Shown here: in pieces, positions 51,100-63,400 of the stretch
Position numbering within the stretch: position 1 is the stretch's first letter
Layout: each line of letters begins with the position of its first letter
Position numbers and translations under genes: made by a program
The notes under the pieces: model-generated
What the model was told of the DNA's origin: nothing
The model's database searches: none
The model's input: the letters and a program-made list of their open reading frames with translations, nothing else
Assembly: GCA_950106755.1 (NCBI GenBank)
Contig: OX467087.1
Coordinates: forward strand, 15,628,047-15,692,046
DNA: 64,000 nucleotides
Source: Climacium dendroides
Lineage: Eukaryota > Streptophyta > Bryopsida > Hypnales > Climaciaceae
Reading direction: 5' to 3'

Positions 51100-52288
51100 T
51101 CAGTCCTCCAGGTCCTCGTCCTCCTGCACGCCAACACAAAACAAACCCAGTCAGACCCACCACCGCATCGATAACAAACCCGAGCGAAAAAGCAACAAAT
51201 CCAACCCCTGGAAACCGAGAACGCGAAGAGGGAAAAAAAATCTCAGTCCGGGGAAGCAGCAGTCTCACATCCTCCTCGTCCTCGTCGTCGTCGTGGATCT
51301 CAGACTTCGACTTGTCGGACTCCTCGGCTTCCGCCTCCTCCTCCTCGTCGTCCTCCTGGAAACAACAAACACACACCGCTATCAGAAACACGGCCACCAC
51401 GCTATCAGAAAGTAGAAACAATTCCCAGTGCCCAGTGCCCACACAGGCTGCAGCTAGTAGTCACCGTCGCTAGCAACCCAGCGTACCTGCTTCTTCTTGT
51501 ACGAAGCCAGAGTCTTGTCGTACTCCGATTTCTTCTGCACAGCCTTGGTCATGAACGGCTGCTTCTCCTGCACATCCAAGAAAGCCAAAACGAACTCCTT
51601 CAGCAACAGGCACCCGCTGGCACGACGTCAAGGAAGATGAACACATGCACATACACATCAAGCACGGTGCAGCACATCGGTCCCAACATCGAGCATTCAG
51701 TCACAGACAACACTAATTACAACCACACACAAAAAAACGCATGCTCAAAAATAGAACGAGGCCTCACAGCTTCAGACATCGATTTCCATCGCTCCCCTCC
51801 AGCCTTGCCCACGGCGGCCACGCCCTTCACGTCAGGGTGGTCCTTCTTAAACTCTTGCCTGAACTCGTTCCTGGTCCAAAAACATCACTCCTCAAGTCAG
51901 GCCCATCCCTCGCCCAAAAAAAACGAAACAAAAACGCGAGAAAAATTACAAAATAAAACAGGCACAACCCCGCATTATGCTCCGTGCCTCGACACTCACA
52001 AGAAGATGAAGAATGCGGTCTGGGGACGCTTCGGGGCATTCGGGTCCTTCACTTTCTTGGCGGGCTTCGCCTTCTTTGCCTTGGCCTCCTTCAAGGCTCC
52101 CTTCCTCTTCTTGATTTCCCTGACAAACACATAAAACGCGACAGCACCGTCAGATCACCACCCACATGATAACACCTTCAACAACAAGTCCACGCCACAA
52201 ACCAAAACACTTACTTGTCCTGCACCTTCGTCGGTGCCTTCTCCTTCACCACGGCGCCAGCTCCTTTCTTGCCCTTGGCTTCCTTCAT
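51100..52288 (-). CDS. HMGB: HMGB-type high-mobility-group box protein, 162 aa, six coding exons
   Basis: Coding exons on the minus strand are 52288-52215, 52119-52000, 51870-51768, 51567-51487, 51355-51269 and 51123-51100 (TGA). All have GT..AG borders and consistent phase. The product has a Lys-rich N-terminus (about residues 1-47), then one HMG box starting DPNAPKRPQTAFFIF, continuing through VAAVGKAGGERWKSM and EKQPFMTKAV to about residue 125, and a C-terminal Asp/Glu-rich tail ending EDEDLED. This basic-box-acidic order and the AVGKAGGE.WK.M segment are typical of plant HMGB chromatin proteins, which bend DNA without sequence preference and act in nuclear chromatin architecture. An acceptor (TCTGCAG) just upstream of the ATG, with exon bases 52303-52289 before it, shows that the leader is interrupted by an intron. 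The exact HMGB subtype cannot be assigned. Confidence 0.95.
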
Positions 52289-52303
52289 CTTGGCTGCTCG
52301 GGC

Positions 52304-53340
52304 CTGCAGACACACACCAGGGCACAACCACGCCTCAGACCACACCTCCGTCGACTCACCCCTCAGCCCGGACGCTACGACCAATGGACCTGCCATCAAA
52401 ATCATCAAACGTGCACTCCAAACTATTTCACCCAAACCAACGCACCAGCAAAACGAAGCCACACACACTGCAACAACACGGACCCACTAACCACTCCCCC
52501 TCCACAAACCAAACACTCGGCCAAAAGCTCACACGCCACCGAAATCCAAAGTCGCACCTCCCGCTCCGCGGCGCCACCCCTCCATCCCCACACACTCTCC
52601 CATCACTCCCACGGTCGACGAAACCCACGCCTCCGCGAACAATTACCTGGTCCAGCGAACCACGCCACGCTCCACAACGGAACTGGGACCCCCAACGAGA
52701 ATTCCCACAACTACCCTCGCATTCCCACCCACCACCCTAAATCAAAACCAACCGAGTCGCGCACTCCCAACCCAACCAACAGGACGCAGCCCCTACCACA
52801 CACGGAACCCAATCAAGCTCCCAACGTGGCCACCGCGCTGCATGGTGTCATGAGCACGAGGACCCAATTCGTCACCCGAATGGACACCGGACCTCGACCT
52901 AAACCATCGCGCACCGCACTCCGCAAATACAGGACCCCCACCCCACGACAACAAACGACTTCCCAACCAAAAGCACCAGACACCAAGGAAATCCCCGAGA
53001 CCTCAATCAAAAAACGAGCGATTCGGCCCCATCCCGGCGCGGGGAAAAATCCGCCCAGACGGGAAAGCCGCGCAGGGGGGAGCAGCTAGGCAGAAGAGAA
53101 AGGAAGGGCAAAGAGAGACGAACGAGAGGGAGGGAGGGAGAGAGAGACGGAGAGGGAGGGAGGGCCAGACTCGGCGATGGCGAGAACACAGACCCAAGGA
53201 AGGAAGGGGCTTGGCAAAGGAAGGGGGCTACTCACACGAAGGAACAAAGGAGAGCGTTGGTGTAGTTCAGTTGCCTGTGCGTTGGGCTTGACGTTGAGCG
53301 AGGGTTTGCTCTCTCTCAAAGGAAGGCAGACGATACCTTC
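52304..53340 (-). other. 5' leader intron and probable first non-coding exon of HMGB gene
   Basis: The HMGB ATG exon begins at an acceptor (exon start 52303). A good donor on the minus strand, GTGAGT, lies at 53235-53230. The sequence above it (about 53236-53320) is CT/CA-rich and leader-like, so the first exon may end at 53236 with a leader intron of about 930 bp. Long GC-biased open frames on both strands here (for example 52166-53089 plus) show no domain and are composition artefacts. The GA/CT-rich tract at 53090-53165 lies in the intron under this model. Confidence 0.4.
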
Positions 53341-53770
53341 TCTTGCAGCCCTCGACTGGAAGGGAGGAAGGGAGAGGCGACACTACCGTTTGCCTGGGAC
53401 CGGGCCGGGCCGGGCCGGGCGCGGGCTACGCAGGTTGGAACCGGCCGGGTGCGCCGATGGGGGCGACTCGGGGACGTGAACAGGGGGCATAGAAAATAGG
53501 GATTATGAGGTGGCACGGGTATATGCTGAGTTGGAATCGATTCGGGCTGGGGCTGCCCGGCCTGCCCGCGTCGACCTGGGGAGCGGTGGGGCCCGCCGCG
53601 CTCGGGCAGCCCAGCTCGAATCCCCTTCCCATTTGAGAGAGCCTGTGCTTTCTTCCTGTTTCCCGCCCACCCAGTGCTCGCTCTGCCCCCTTCCTTCTCC
53701 CGCCACCGTCTCCCGCCACCACCACCACCACCACCACCCATCCTCGTGTCACTCTCCGAAAACACCAAAC
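53340..53770 (-). promoter_or_regulatory. CpG-rich candidate promoter of HMGB gene
   Basis: This is the most GC-rich segment of the window, with repeated GCCGG-GCCGG words (about 53402-53421), an inverted GGGCTGCCCGG / CGGGCAGCCC pair (about 53548-53609) and a (CAC)n run at about 53714-53738. Its position just upstream of the inferred first HMGB exon suggests a broad, TATA-less housekeeping-type promoter. No specific factor site is claimed. Confidence 0.3.
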
Positions 53771-54833
53771 GCCGTCTGCCAAGTGGGCGTAACCCAAGTT
53801 ATATCGGTTCGCATTTGGAGCAGGGCGTCAGACTACTGTCCTGAGCGCAAGGTCTGTGCTCTCAGAAGCAGCACTTGAAATGAATGGGCCCTGTGCATTT
53901 CAGGACCGATTCAGGGCGCTGAAGTTAGTGTGGCTCCATCTGCAGCTGGAGAGGATTTCATAGGCGCGTTTTGAATTTTTGCATCGCTTGTCGTCACTCC
54001 ACCGGGTTCTGTGACTCCGCTTGCCCCTTCCGAGCCCTTCCGAGCCAGGAAGTCGATCCCTGGCGTTTGCATCACGGCGAGCCGGTCGACAAGAGTCTGC
54101 TTCAAAACCGGGCTTGTTGCTCTGCGGATGCAGTTTCCATGCTCATTTCAGACAGCACCTGTAAAATATATTTGGGTCACAATCTATCAAATGCGAGCGA
54201 GGTTTAATTAGCATCGATCGACATGCATGGTCTTGAAACTTACTTGTTCGAGATTGTTCACGAGGGAATTGAACCCTAAATCAACTGCGACTCCTGCCCG
54301 GTGCAGGGTGAACATTTCAAAGGAGCAATGGAAACCACGCATCCTCAATAAATTACAGGAAAGGAAGGCAAAGACGTCGACATATGACCTCGCCAGTCTT
54401 CAAATGGCTATGATTATTCAATGATGATCACAGTTGGGTTTCATCATCGCAGGAATGAGAGTCGAGGCGCAAATTCTCGCGGTGGGTACGAGAAGAAATT
54501 CCGAGGAAGATGAAATATTGAGTGCCTTGTTGCCCAGCGTCTGCGTTTGCTCGTGTGAAGTGGGGTTGGCGCTGTTGGGCAGCCCGGGTTGAAAGTCCCT
54601 GACTTTTGGGAGCTCCCTTTTCCCGCCGAGCGTCCGTGGGTCAGGTCGTCCTCCTTTTCATGCGGCTGAGGTTCTCAGGTTGGCGTGTGGTACTCTTTGC
54701 AGGAAGGGCTGCTGGCCGGTGTCTGAAAAAGCTTCCTTCTTTGGGCTGCTCCCTTTTAGGATACATGGAGTTTCATCATGCACACCTTTCGTGAATTTTT
54801 TTTTTTTTTGTTGGAAAGTAATCACGGAAACCA
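53771..54833. other. Moderately GC-rich region without a recognised gene
   Basis: Short open frames occur on both strands (for example 53911-54105 minus and 53971-54207 plus), none with a recognisable domain. It could contain an unannotated non-coding transcript divergent from the HMGB promoter. It ends in a T-run at about 54797-54809, next to a TTAA element. Confidence 0.3.
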
Positions 54834-55105
54834 TTAACCCTTAAACAACAAGCCAGTCATTTGTTTGGGTACCATGTGAATTGCTGGCTTAAAAAAAACA
54901 AAAAAGCACTCATTAGGAGATAAATTGTTTTGTTTGGGTACCATGTGAATTGCTGGCTTAAAAAAAACAAAAAAGCACTCATTAGGAGACAAATTGTTGT
55001 AGAAGACGTTCCCTTTTCCCACAAAATTTGGAGGATGAATAGTTGCACTTCTATCTTGCATGGAGAGATTCTTTGTCATCTATCGCTTCGACGTTTAAGG
55101 GTTCA
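54834..55105. mobile_element. 272-bp TTAA-type MITE with internal 69-bp tandem duplication
   Basis: The left end is TTAA-CCCTTAAAC (54834 onward). The right end is GTTTAAGGG-TTCA (to 55105), giving an inverted CCCTTAAAC terminal repeat with one side of the TTAA mutated to TTCA. The interior matches 26087-26315. Units 54862-54930 and 54931-54999 are a near-identical 69-bp tandem duplication not present in the 26-kb copy, so the duplication arose after the two copies separated. Confidence 0.7.
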
Positions 55106-58100
55106 CTTGATTTTTGAGTTGGCTTCCATTACTCTAGGGGGGGAAAGATGTGGATGAAATTGTAAAAAAACATCTTTAAGATATAAGAGGTTCACCAATA
55201 TTTGGATGAAGGTTGTTCTTTTTAGGAAATATTATGGATGAGTGAAGAATGGATGATTCGAAATTGGACAATTTGTGTAACTTGTGCTTGCATTCTAGGG
55301 GGCTTGCTGTGCTTCCCCCAAGAAAAACAAAAATTTTAAGTTTTTGCATCATGTGTCAATCAAGGAGAAGGAAAGATGAACATTCTATTGTGAAGATTAA
55401 CCTCGGAGCATCTAGATTCTTCTCCCAAATTGACAATTTGGAGAAAATCATTATAAAGTGTTATTTGGAAGAATATTTTAGAAGTGATATACAAAGGAAA
55501 GTAGTAGATTTGAATTTTAGATTCCATCTATATGGTTAGATTCACCAATGCTATCACCAATATTTTTGTATAAATTTGGAAAGGAAAATTTCAAAATTCC
55601 TTCAAAATTTGATTACAGGCAAAATATTATTATTTTTTGAGCAAAACTTATTGGAATGGAATCAAAATGAGGTTCTCTTAACATGGTGATTTTTTGAAAT
55701 TTTTGTGTTCTTTACATCTATGACCTCATTTTTGCAAACCTAATTTTGAACTAGAGTCAATGCAATTTAACCACTTGCCACGCTTCCACATTTTTAATTT
55801 AGAAAAAATTGTATTCAATTAACACCAAATCCAACTATTGGAGAAGACAAGAACTTGATAAAGTATCACCAAAAATTAGGATGACTTTCATCCAAGTAGG
55901 AACGAGACAAGAACGAGACAAAAACAAGAACTTCAATGTGTTCATCGTCCAAAAAATGGACATCGGAGTGCTCCAGGGTTAATCTTTGCCCCATATGTAG
56001 TGAAGGAACATACTTTCACAACAAGAGGAATGAAATGTTCCTCGTCACAATGACAATGAAGGATTGAGATTAGAGGCAAACTTAGTAGGATTATTTTGTT
56101 CTGTTTGAAGGTTAAGATCCTCTCATGTGTAATTGTGTTCCTTAAAAAGATACACAAATTTGTTATAAAATTAGAATTGAAAAAAAATGTCACCAAATTA
56201 AAATATGTTGTGGGATATTAATGCAATGCAATAATATTTTAGTGTGTATTGATTTAAAATAGTGAGATCTTAGCAAAGTTAAAATGTCACATGTACCAAT
56301 ATTAGGTTAAATAAAAATAGTCCACTTGAAATATTTTTTCATGGAGTTTTCTTTGAAAGACAAATAGACTATGAATATTGAAGTGACAATAATTTTTATG
56401 GCCTTGATCTAAAGACATTATAGTTTGGAGCTCCCAAGTTCATAGTAAATGGATACAGAAAAGAGGCTTCCAAGCTACTTTAAATCCATTTTGTCCATCT
56501 CTTCATCCCTCCACAAGTTTTCAGGAGCAACCAATGAAAGTTTGAGAATTTAAATTGATATATAAATTTATAAATTTATTAAAATAAATCAAACATTATA
56601 AATTATTATAATCTTTTAATTAAATTTACAAATTTATAAAAATTAAAATTTTGATTAAAAAAATTTAGACTTTCATTATAGAAAAGTACATGACATATCA
56701 TTTAAAAAAACTAAATGCCTTTGGAAGTGATGTTTTGCAAAATAAATACAAATTGATCATACACATCAGGGCTACAAAGACATAAGCATTAATAAACTGC
56801 AATGACAAAATGAAATGTTGAAGAATGGAGTTCAATTCCTATATTTTTCAAATTTTGTAGAATTGATTTGTGAAGTGAAAAAGAAATAACCTTCAATTCT
56901 TTTTAAACTAAACAATACTCAATAAGTATTTATATACCTAAAACAATGTCCAACATAATATTCACTTTAATTGAATACCATGAAATTTATAAATGAATTA
57001 TCATTTCTTTAGTTACTCATTTATTTTATGTACTCTTTACTTGTTAAAAGAACAATTTCTTGTAATGAACACTTGCAATCTACTTATAACCCCATGCATC
57101 ACTATCTATACAAAATAATCACCTAAATAAATAAGTAGCTTTGTAATGAAAGGACAAATCATCTTATATTGAAAGTAAATCACCCTTATTCATAACATCA
57201 TGTATTCAAACAATATCAACTCAATTTATACAATGTATATCCATAAGAATTAAACCTCGTTAAAAATAACCAAATTAACCATTGAAGGAAAAAAACCTTG
57301 TGTCTAACCTAAAAAACTCATAAAAGAAGACCTTTTTTATAGAGCCTATCAACTAATAAAACTACAATTACATTTCAAAAATTACTTGAAGTATTAGAAT
57401 TTAAACTTGCAAATTCATTTGCAAAATTATTTTTAAAAAATTGTTCTCCAAAGTTTGAAATTGCAAGTTAGTTGTTCCCGGTAGCAAAAGAGCAATGCAA
57501 ACTTGTATTTTATTTTTGAATAACTAAATAATAATCATTGTATTTATAATTTTATAATTATAAATTTATTGCAAAAAAAAATCTTAAATTTAAATTTTTT
57601 TAATACATGATTAATTATAGAAGGAATTTTTAATTTTAGCTTCTAAATCTTGTTTGTAAAAACTAACAATATCATTTGTAAATCAAACAATTCAAATGTA
57701 ATATAAAATTCAAAATCTACAAAGGGTGGTTGCAAGCTATGGTTTAATAGTTCCTAAACATTTCTTTGACCACTCTTACACACTCCATGAGCATTTTTGT
57801 CTATATTGACAACATTGGATTTCTAAATCATTAAAAAAAATTAGCATTGAGTTGTTATAAAATATAGAAGATTAAATTTAAATTATTTTGTTTACAAAAA
57901 TAAACTATTAAAAATTTAATTTAAAAAAAAAAGTTATCCTCAAAGTATAAAATTTTGAAACCTCTCATATAATAATAATTTCTCTAAAGAATGCCAATAT
58001 TTTGACAAAGAAGATTTTTAAAATTATTTTTAAATTTAGATTTTTATTATAAATATTTATATATGTACCACATAAAAAAAATTAAATCATCAAAATTTTT

Positions 58101-58180
58101 ATTAATATATAGAAAAATAATGAATCATTAAAATAACTTTAATTTAAAAATAATTTCAATATCTATATAAATAAATATAT
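55106..58180. repeat. AT-rich gene-free stretch with a dispersed repeat copy
   Basis: No convincing gene was found. An open frame at 55249-55539 (plus) has no recognisable domain. From about 56.69 kb the sequence resembles the family seen at 17.2-17.4 kb and, inverted, at 23.6-23.9 kb (shared segment around CCTATATTTTTCAAATTTTGTAG and AAGAAATAACCTTCA). Confidence 0.45.
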
Positions 58181-60433
58181 TTAATCCCTAAAGGACTAGC
58201 CTATTGAATTTGGCAATATAGCAATTTGAGGCAGGTATGTGTGATTAGAGATTTCCATGTTTTTAGCCCAAGCTTTAATAGAAGGTGTAGATGAAGAGTA
58301 TCCTTCATGTGCACTAAAATTCAAGACACTTGGAAATAGGAGTCAAAAGTTATGGCCTAATATGGGTTTTTTTCTATAAATGGACAATTTGGACAAGTAA
58401 AAAAATTACTTTTAAAAAAAAGATTAGAATTATTATTTAAGATTTATATATCTTATGTGTGGAAAGCTTTGAAGCATTCCATTCTGATGAATGAGTCAAG
58501 AGTTATGAGGAGTTTTAATTTGTGGGCAATTATGGATTCTCTACTCTAAAATAAACTTTGAAGTCCTTTTATTTTACTCAATTTTTAATTTTTTTTGAAA
58601 AAAATAATATCATAGGATGCAAATTATTTATTACAACATTGCAACCATTGGGAATGGCATTTTTCAATTCCATAACTATATTCTTAACAATTTGTATTTT
58701 GAATCATTTTCTACTTTTTTCTACTTATTATTTCTTTCCTTTATGTTGTACAATTCTGAATGATCTGATATTTTTCAAGCATGTAGCCAAACTTGCCTTG
58801 AAGAATGAATTCAAAGAAGGATCACCATTTGGGACATTTTTTCATACAACTGTGAACTTGTGAAGTACAAGTGCCCAGTTTTTCATAAGGACAAGAAAAA
58901 AATTTATATGAATTCGAAAGCACATATCATGCAATCCCTGCGGTGGAAATTTCTAAAAAAATTTCCACATGTTTTCAAGTTAGCATAATACAAGAGCCTA
59001 TCATTACATGTGTCCAACAATGATTTTTTTTTTCTAAAATTTCAAATTTGATACTTGTTCTAGAAATGGCAATTTTGGAGCCTTTTTGGTGAAAATATAG
59101 TCAAGGAACTTAAAGGGTTTATGATTTCATTTCACATCTTTCAAAAAAAATTAGAGCTAATAATTCCATTTACAACATACTTTTCTTTGAAGTTTTTTGA
59201 ATTTGGAGTGAATTGAGGCATTATGACAATAAATTGGTGTTTTACCAAATGCCTCATTTAAATTTCTGTCATCAATAAATGATATAATGATCTACTTGCA
59301 TAAATATTATTTTGTAAAAGAGCAGGTGACAACTTAAAAGATGATGATTCAAAAATCTGAAAATCCTAGGAAACAATAAAAAGTAGAACATTGTGACATG
59401 AAAACTAGCACATTGATTGTACCATACAACTACCCCTAATACCAAATTACTTTTCTAAATATTTATTTAGAGTATATCTTAATAAAACTTCAAAATAGGA
59501 AATGAATCAATAAATTTAATAGGAATTAACTTTTTTTTTAAGCTCACTTTCAATCCCTTGAATGTTTTTGGTTATTTTTTAATAATAACCATAAAAAATC
59601 CTAGCATGTGACTAAATGCTTATGTCATATTAGTTGCAAGTGTCTCCACTCAAAGCCAAATAGCCAATTGACTATCTCATGAGATTTACAAATGTCTTGA
59701 TTAAGTAATATTATATTTACCAATTGATAGTAGATATGATCACATTTTATATTTATAATGTTTTATTTGATAATGGGCTTTAACTTGAGAATAAATCTTT
59801 GTTTAATTATTCAATGAACAATTTTTAGTGAAAAAAGTAAGAAAAAATAGTGGTGACAAAAGTTCTACCTATGGATGAGCCTTTAATATGGGGTGATATA
59901 CTCTATTTGTATTCTATAAGGAAATGTGGCATACACAAGACCACATTTTCATCAATCAAAGACACAAAATGTTAATCATATAGGCTTAAACCCAAATAAT
60001 AACGTATCCCATGAGATTAGTTATCATGGTATTGTAGACTTGAACCCAAAGGTATGATTGTTGAACAAAAATGTAGTAGAAGAATGCATTTACAATGTAG
60101 TCAACTCTTAATGATGTCTAGGAAGTGATTTATAGATTCAACACAACCACACCACTTGTTTATGTTGAAAATTTTGGTTTGCTTAATTGTCTAAAGGTTA
60201 TAAATGTTTATAGTTCTTACATTCACAAATCCACTCATCACCCCATGAAGTAGATTTTCCCAAGGGGTATTTAAAGTTGGAGGGCCAATTTATAACACTT
60301 CACCTAATTACAACTTCAAAATAAGTTGATTGATGTGCCATATTGCAATGCTCTTTAACCTCTAAAAAAATAGAGGCACAAAAAACCATATTGTAGAAGC
60401 CATCTAGTTGCCTCATGGTCCTTTAGGGGTTAA
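58181..60433. mobile_element. Candidate 2.25-kb TTAA-ended element (uncertain)
   Basis: The left end TTAA-TCCCTAAAGGACTAG and the inverted right end TTAA-CCCCTAAAGGACCAT match over about 17 positions with one or two differences. Both are flanked by TTAA. The interior is AT-rich with one short open frame (58558-58863) and no transposase. Part of it (58.44-58.75 kb) matches the 25.5- and 26.8-kb repeats, and part (59.55-59.65 kb) matches the 18.1-kb repeat. The structure may therefore be nested, and the two ends may belong to different copies. Confidence 0.4.
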
Positions 60434-63400
60434 TATAATAAGATGTTGTTATTAGATGAATTCTTTTACAATTGCTAAGGTAGATACATTCAATTTGGCA
60501 ACTTTAACTCATGAACGTAGTTTTTATTATTTGACATGCATAATTTTTCTATTTTCTATCAATTTTAAAAAGACAATTCTAATACATAATCAATTTGTTA
60601 TTTAAACAAATGCACACAAATTTTGAAGTGTCAAGTTTTATTGATTAATGTTTGAAATCATTTTTTTGACTCTCTATATTAATATTGATTAAGGAAATAT
60701 ATACCTTTGAGATCCTTAGTGGTTATAAATATTCCAATATCTATTATTTGTATACTCCATTTTACCAATAGATATCAATGGAAATTTTATGTTCTATATT
60801 TATGAAATTAAGCATATGTTTCTATAGTCATAGAATTCTACTATCAATCTTCTATGATTATTTAGAATTATTGTGCAATTTTGAAGAAAAATGGAAAAAA
60901 ATTGCATCCTATACACAATTATATTGATTTTTTAATAAAAAAATCATAATATGTGTATGTTATATTGTAATCAAGGTTTGTGGTTATTTTATATTTAATT
61001 AATTAAATTTTGGCCTTCAACTTTACGTTACATTAAAGTGCGTCATGTGCCATTGCCATAATATAATACAATAAATTAAAAATAATTTTCTAATTTTCTA
61101 ATTTATAAAAACTGCAAAATTCAATATCTTTTCTATTGTAAATGAAAACTTCATGAAACAACATCCATGCATCTCTCTTTAAAGAGAGGTTTCCAATGGT
61201 ACCAGAACACAAATGGAGGAAATATGGTTTTAGAGATCTCACCACAACAAACTAAGCAAAACCAATAGCTTCATTTAAGATATAGATACTTATGAGATTT
61301 CCTCAAAGCGAGAAAAAAAAGTGGAAGCTAGACCTAATCAACCTTATATTCTTGGTCTTGATCTAATCTATAAAACATCAATTTGAAGGAAAATATCATT
61401 TTTAAATAGATTCCATCAAAATTTCTAAAATTCAATCTATGATATATATTTTTTGAAACAAATCTCCATTTACAATTTAATAGCAATTAATTATTTTATT
61501 TGAATATAACTCAATGAAGTGGATATTTTATAAATAAGACATGCTAAAACCTAAGAAAAAAACTATTGAAATAAGAACTATTTGACCATTAATAAGTTTT
61601 TTTGGCCTTTGGCAACTTTAGAAAAAAAGAAAAATCTTACTAAATTGATTGTATATTCATTTAGATGTTTTTGAAAATAGACAATTAACTTTTGAAATAT
61701 CTTGAATTTTTAACAAGATTTAAAGTTTAAAATTTGACTTTATTTCTTCTTTCAAATTAATAAACAGTGTATAAAAAACTAAAATTACCAAAAGTTGCAA
61801 ATCATAATTTCAAAGAAGTTGCCTTTCACTCCAAATATATTAATGTGTATAAAAAATTCATTATTTTTTGAAGATTTTGCTACCTACAAAATATTTGTAG
61901 TTGACAACAATCATCACATATAAATGAGCACAAGCACAACCCGTTTACATTCCATGTGGGCCTCAAGGGGCGCAAACAAAAATGTAAGGTATAAGTGCAA
62001 TCCTATTAAGAGATTTTAGTAAAATATCAAAGTCTTATAATAATATATTATAAATGAAAGAAATGAGTAAATATATAGATTTTTTGAATTGCAATGCTTA
62101 AATATAGCATTTATATTTTCACATTTGCATTTGCACTTAAGCCTAAGATTGTTTTACCATAAACTTAATTCTATAGAGGACCATCATCAATTTATAAAAA
62201 ATTCATCAAAAAGATTAATGTTACAATTATATTTATAAAAAAATTTACAGATTCTTATATTTTTGGCATCATGAAAAAATAAAATTTATTTTCATAAACC
62301 CCTTGAGGATTAAAAAAAATAATTATCTTTGGATTTTGATAGTTTCTTATTGTATTTTAAATGTTTTTCTAAAATATATGATTTCTCTTTGTATTTTTTA
62401 AAATGTGAATAAGATTGCGACGATTAAAAGCTTTCAATGAAAAAAAATAATTAATCTTAAATGATCTCAATAATAAGAAAAAACTATATTTTCATCATTG
62501 AATTTCTTATGCTTTTTACTAATCAATGTGAATTGAATTTTAGAAGAGAATAAAAAATAAATCTTAAATAAACAACCATGGATTTAAATAAATACAAAAT
62601 TAAACTAAAAAGAACTTTTTAAATACTAGCTACACTAGTAGTAATACATTTCTAAACAATTTTGGATGAAAATGAAATTATATTTAATAAAAGTGAGTAT
62701 TTTTTCTATACTTCAAAATTGTGGTACACAAAGTCCATGCATATTTTTAAGAATTTGCCTAAGAAGATAGTTTCAAATTACAATACTCAACAATTCTACT
62801 TTTGTTTCAAATTTCCAAAGTTGTAGAAGATGTAATTTATTGTAAAAAAATCTATATTTTTTAACAGCACCCCAAAAGAATATAAGGAGTTATGAAAACA
62901 AGATTAAAGAAAAAAAACATTTTCTTCTTAAGTTCATAATTATTGAAGGTGAAAGTAGAATTTTCAACAGGTATTATAAACTACTATTTAATCCTTGAAT
63001 ATTTAAGCATTTTTATACAAAGTAAAGATGTAATTATATACAACTTTACAATTTTATCACCAAAGTTGTAACAAAGGATTCTAATAAAGAATTGAAAATT
63101 TCCATCTATATTTTTGATTTTCCAAAAATTATTTTAAAATTTATATTATATTTTTTGAAAAAAAATCCTATCTACATACATTGAATTTATTACAATTCTT
63201 TTTTAATTTGAATTTTGATATTATAATTGGCTTAAAGTATGAGATTCACTATATATGTTGAAATTCTACACACATTTATTTTAACAAATTAAACAAAGGT
63301 GTCCCAATTTTGATTTTGACCATTCCAATTCAGATGAAGAAAAATTTGATTTGGTATGCTTTACTACAATTATTTTTTCAATTAAAAAAATGGCCCTTCA

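Noticed and set aside
50589..53089. Long plus-strand open frames across the HMGB locus (294 and 307 codons)
   Set aside because: They are antisense to well-supported HMGB exons, low in complexity (Pro/Thr/Ser/His) and lack domains; they arise from GC-rich composition.
53250..53320. tRNA-like A-box (TGGTGTAGTTCAGTTG) on the plus strand
   Set aside because: No matching B-box (GGTTCRANTCC) or acceptor stem at the right spacing; it lies in the inferred HMGB leader exon on the other strand.
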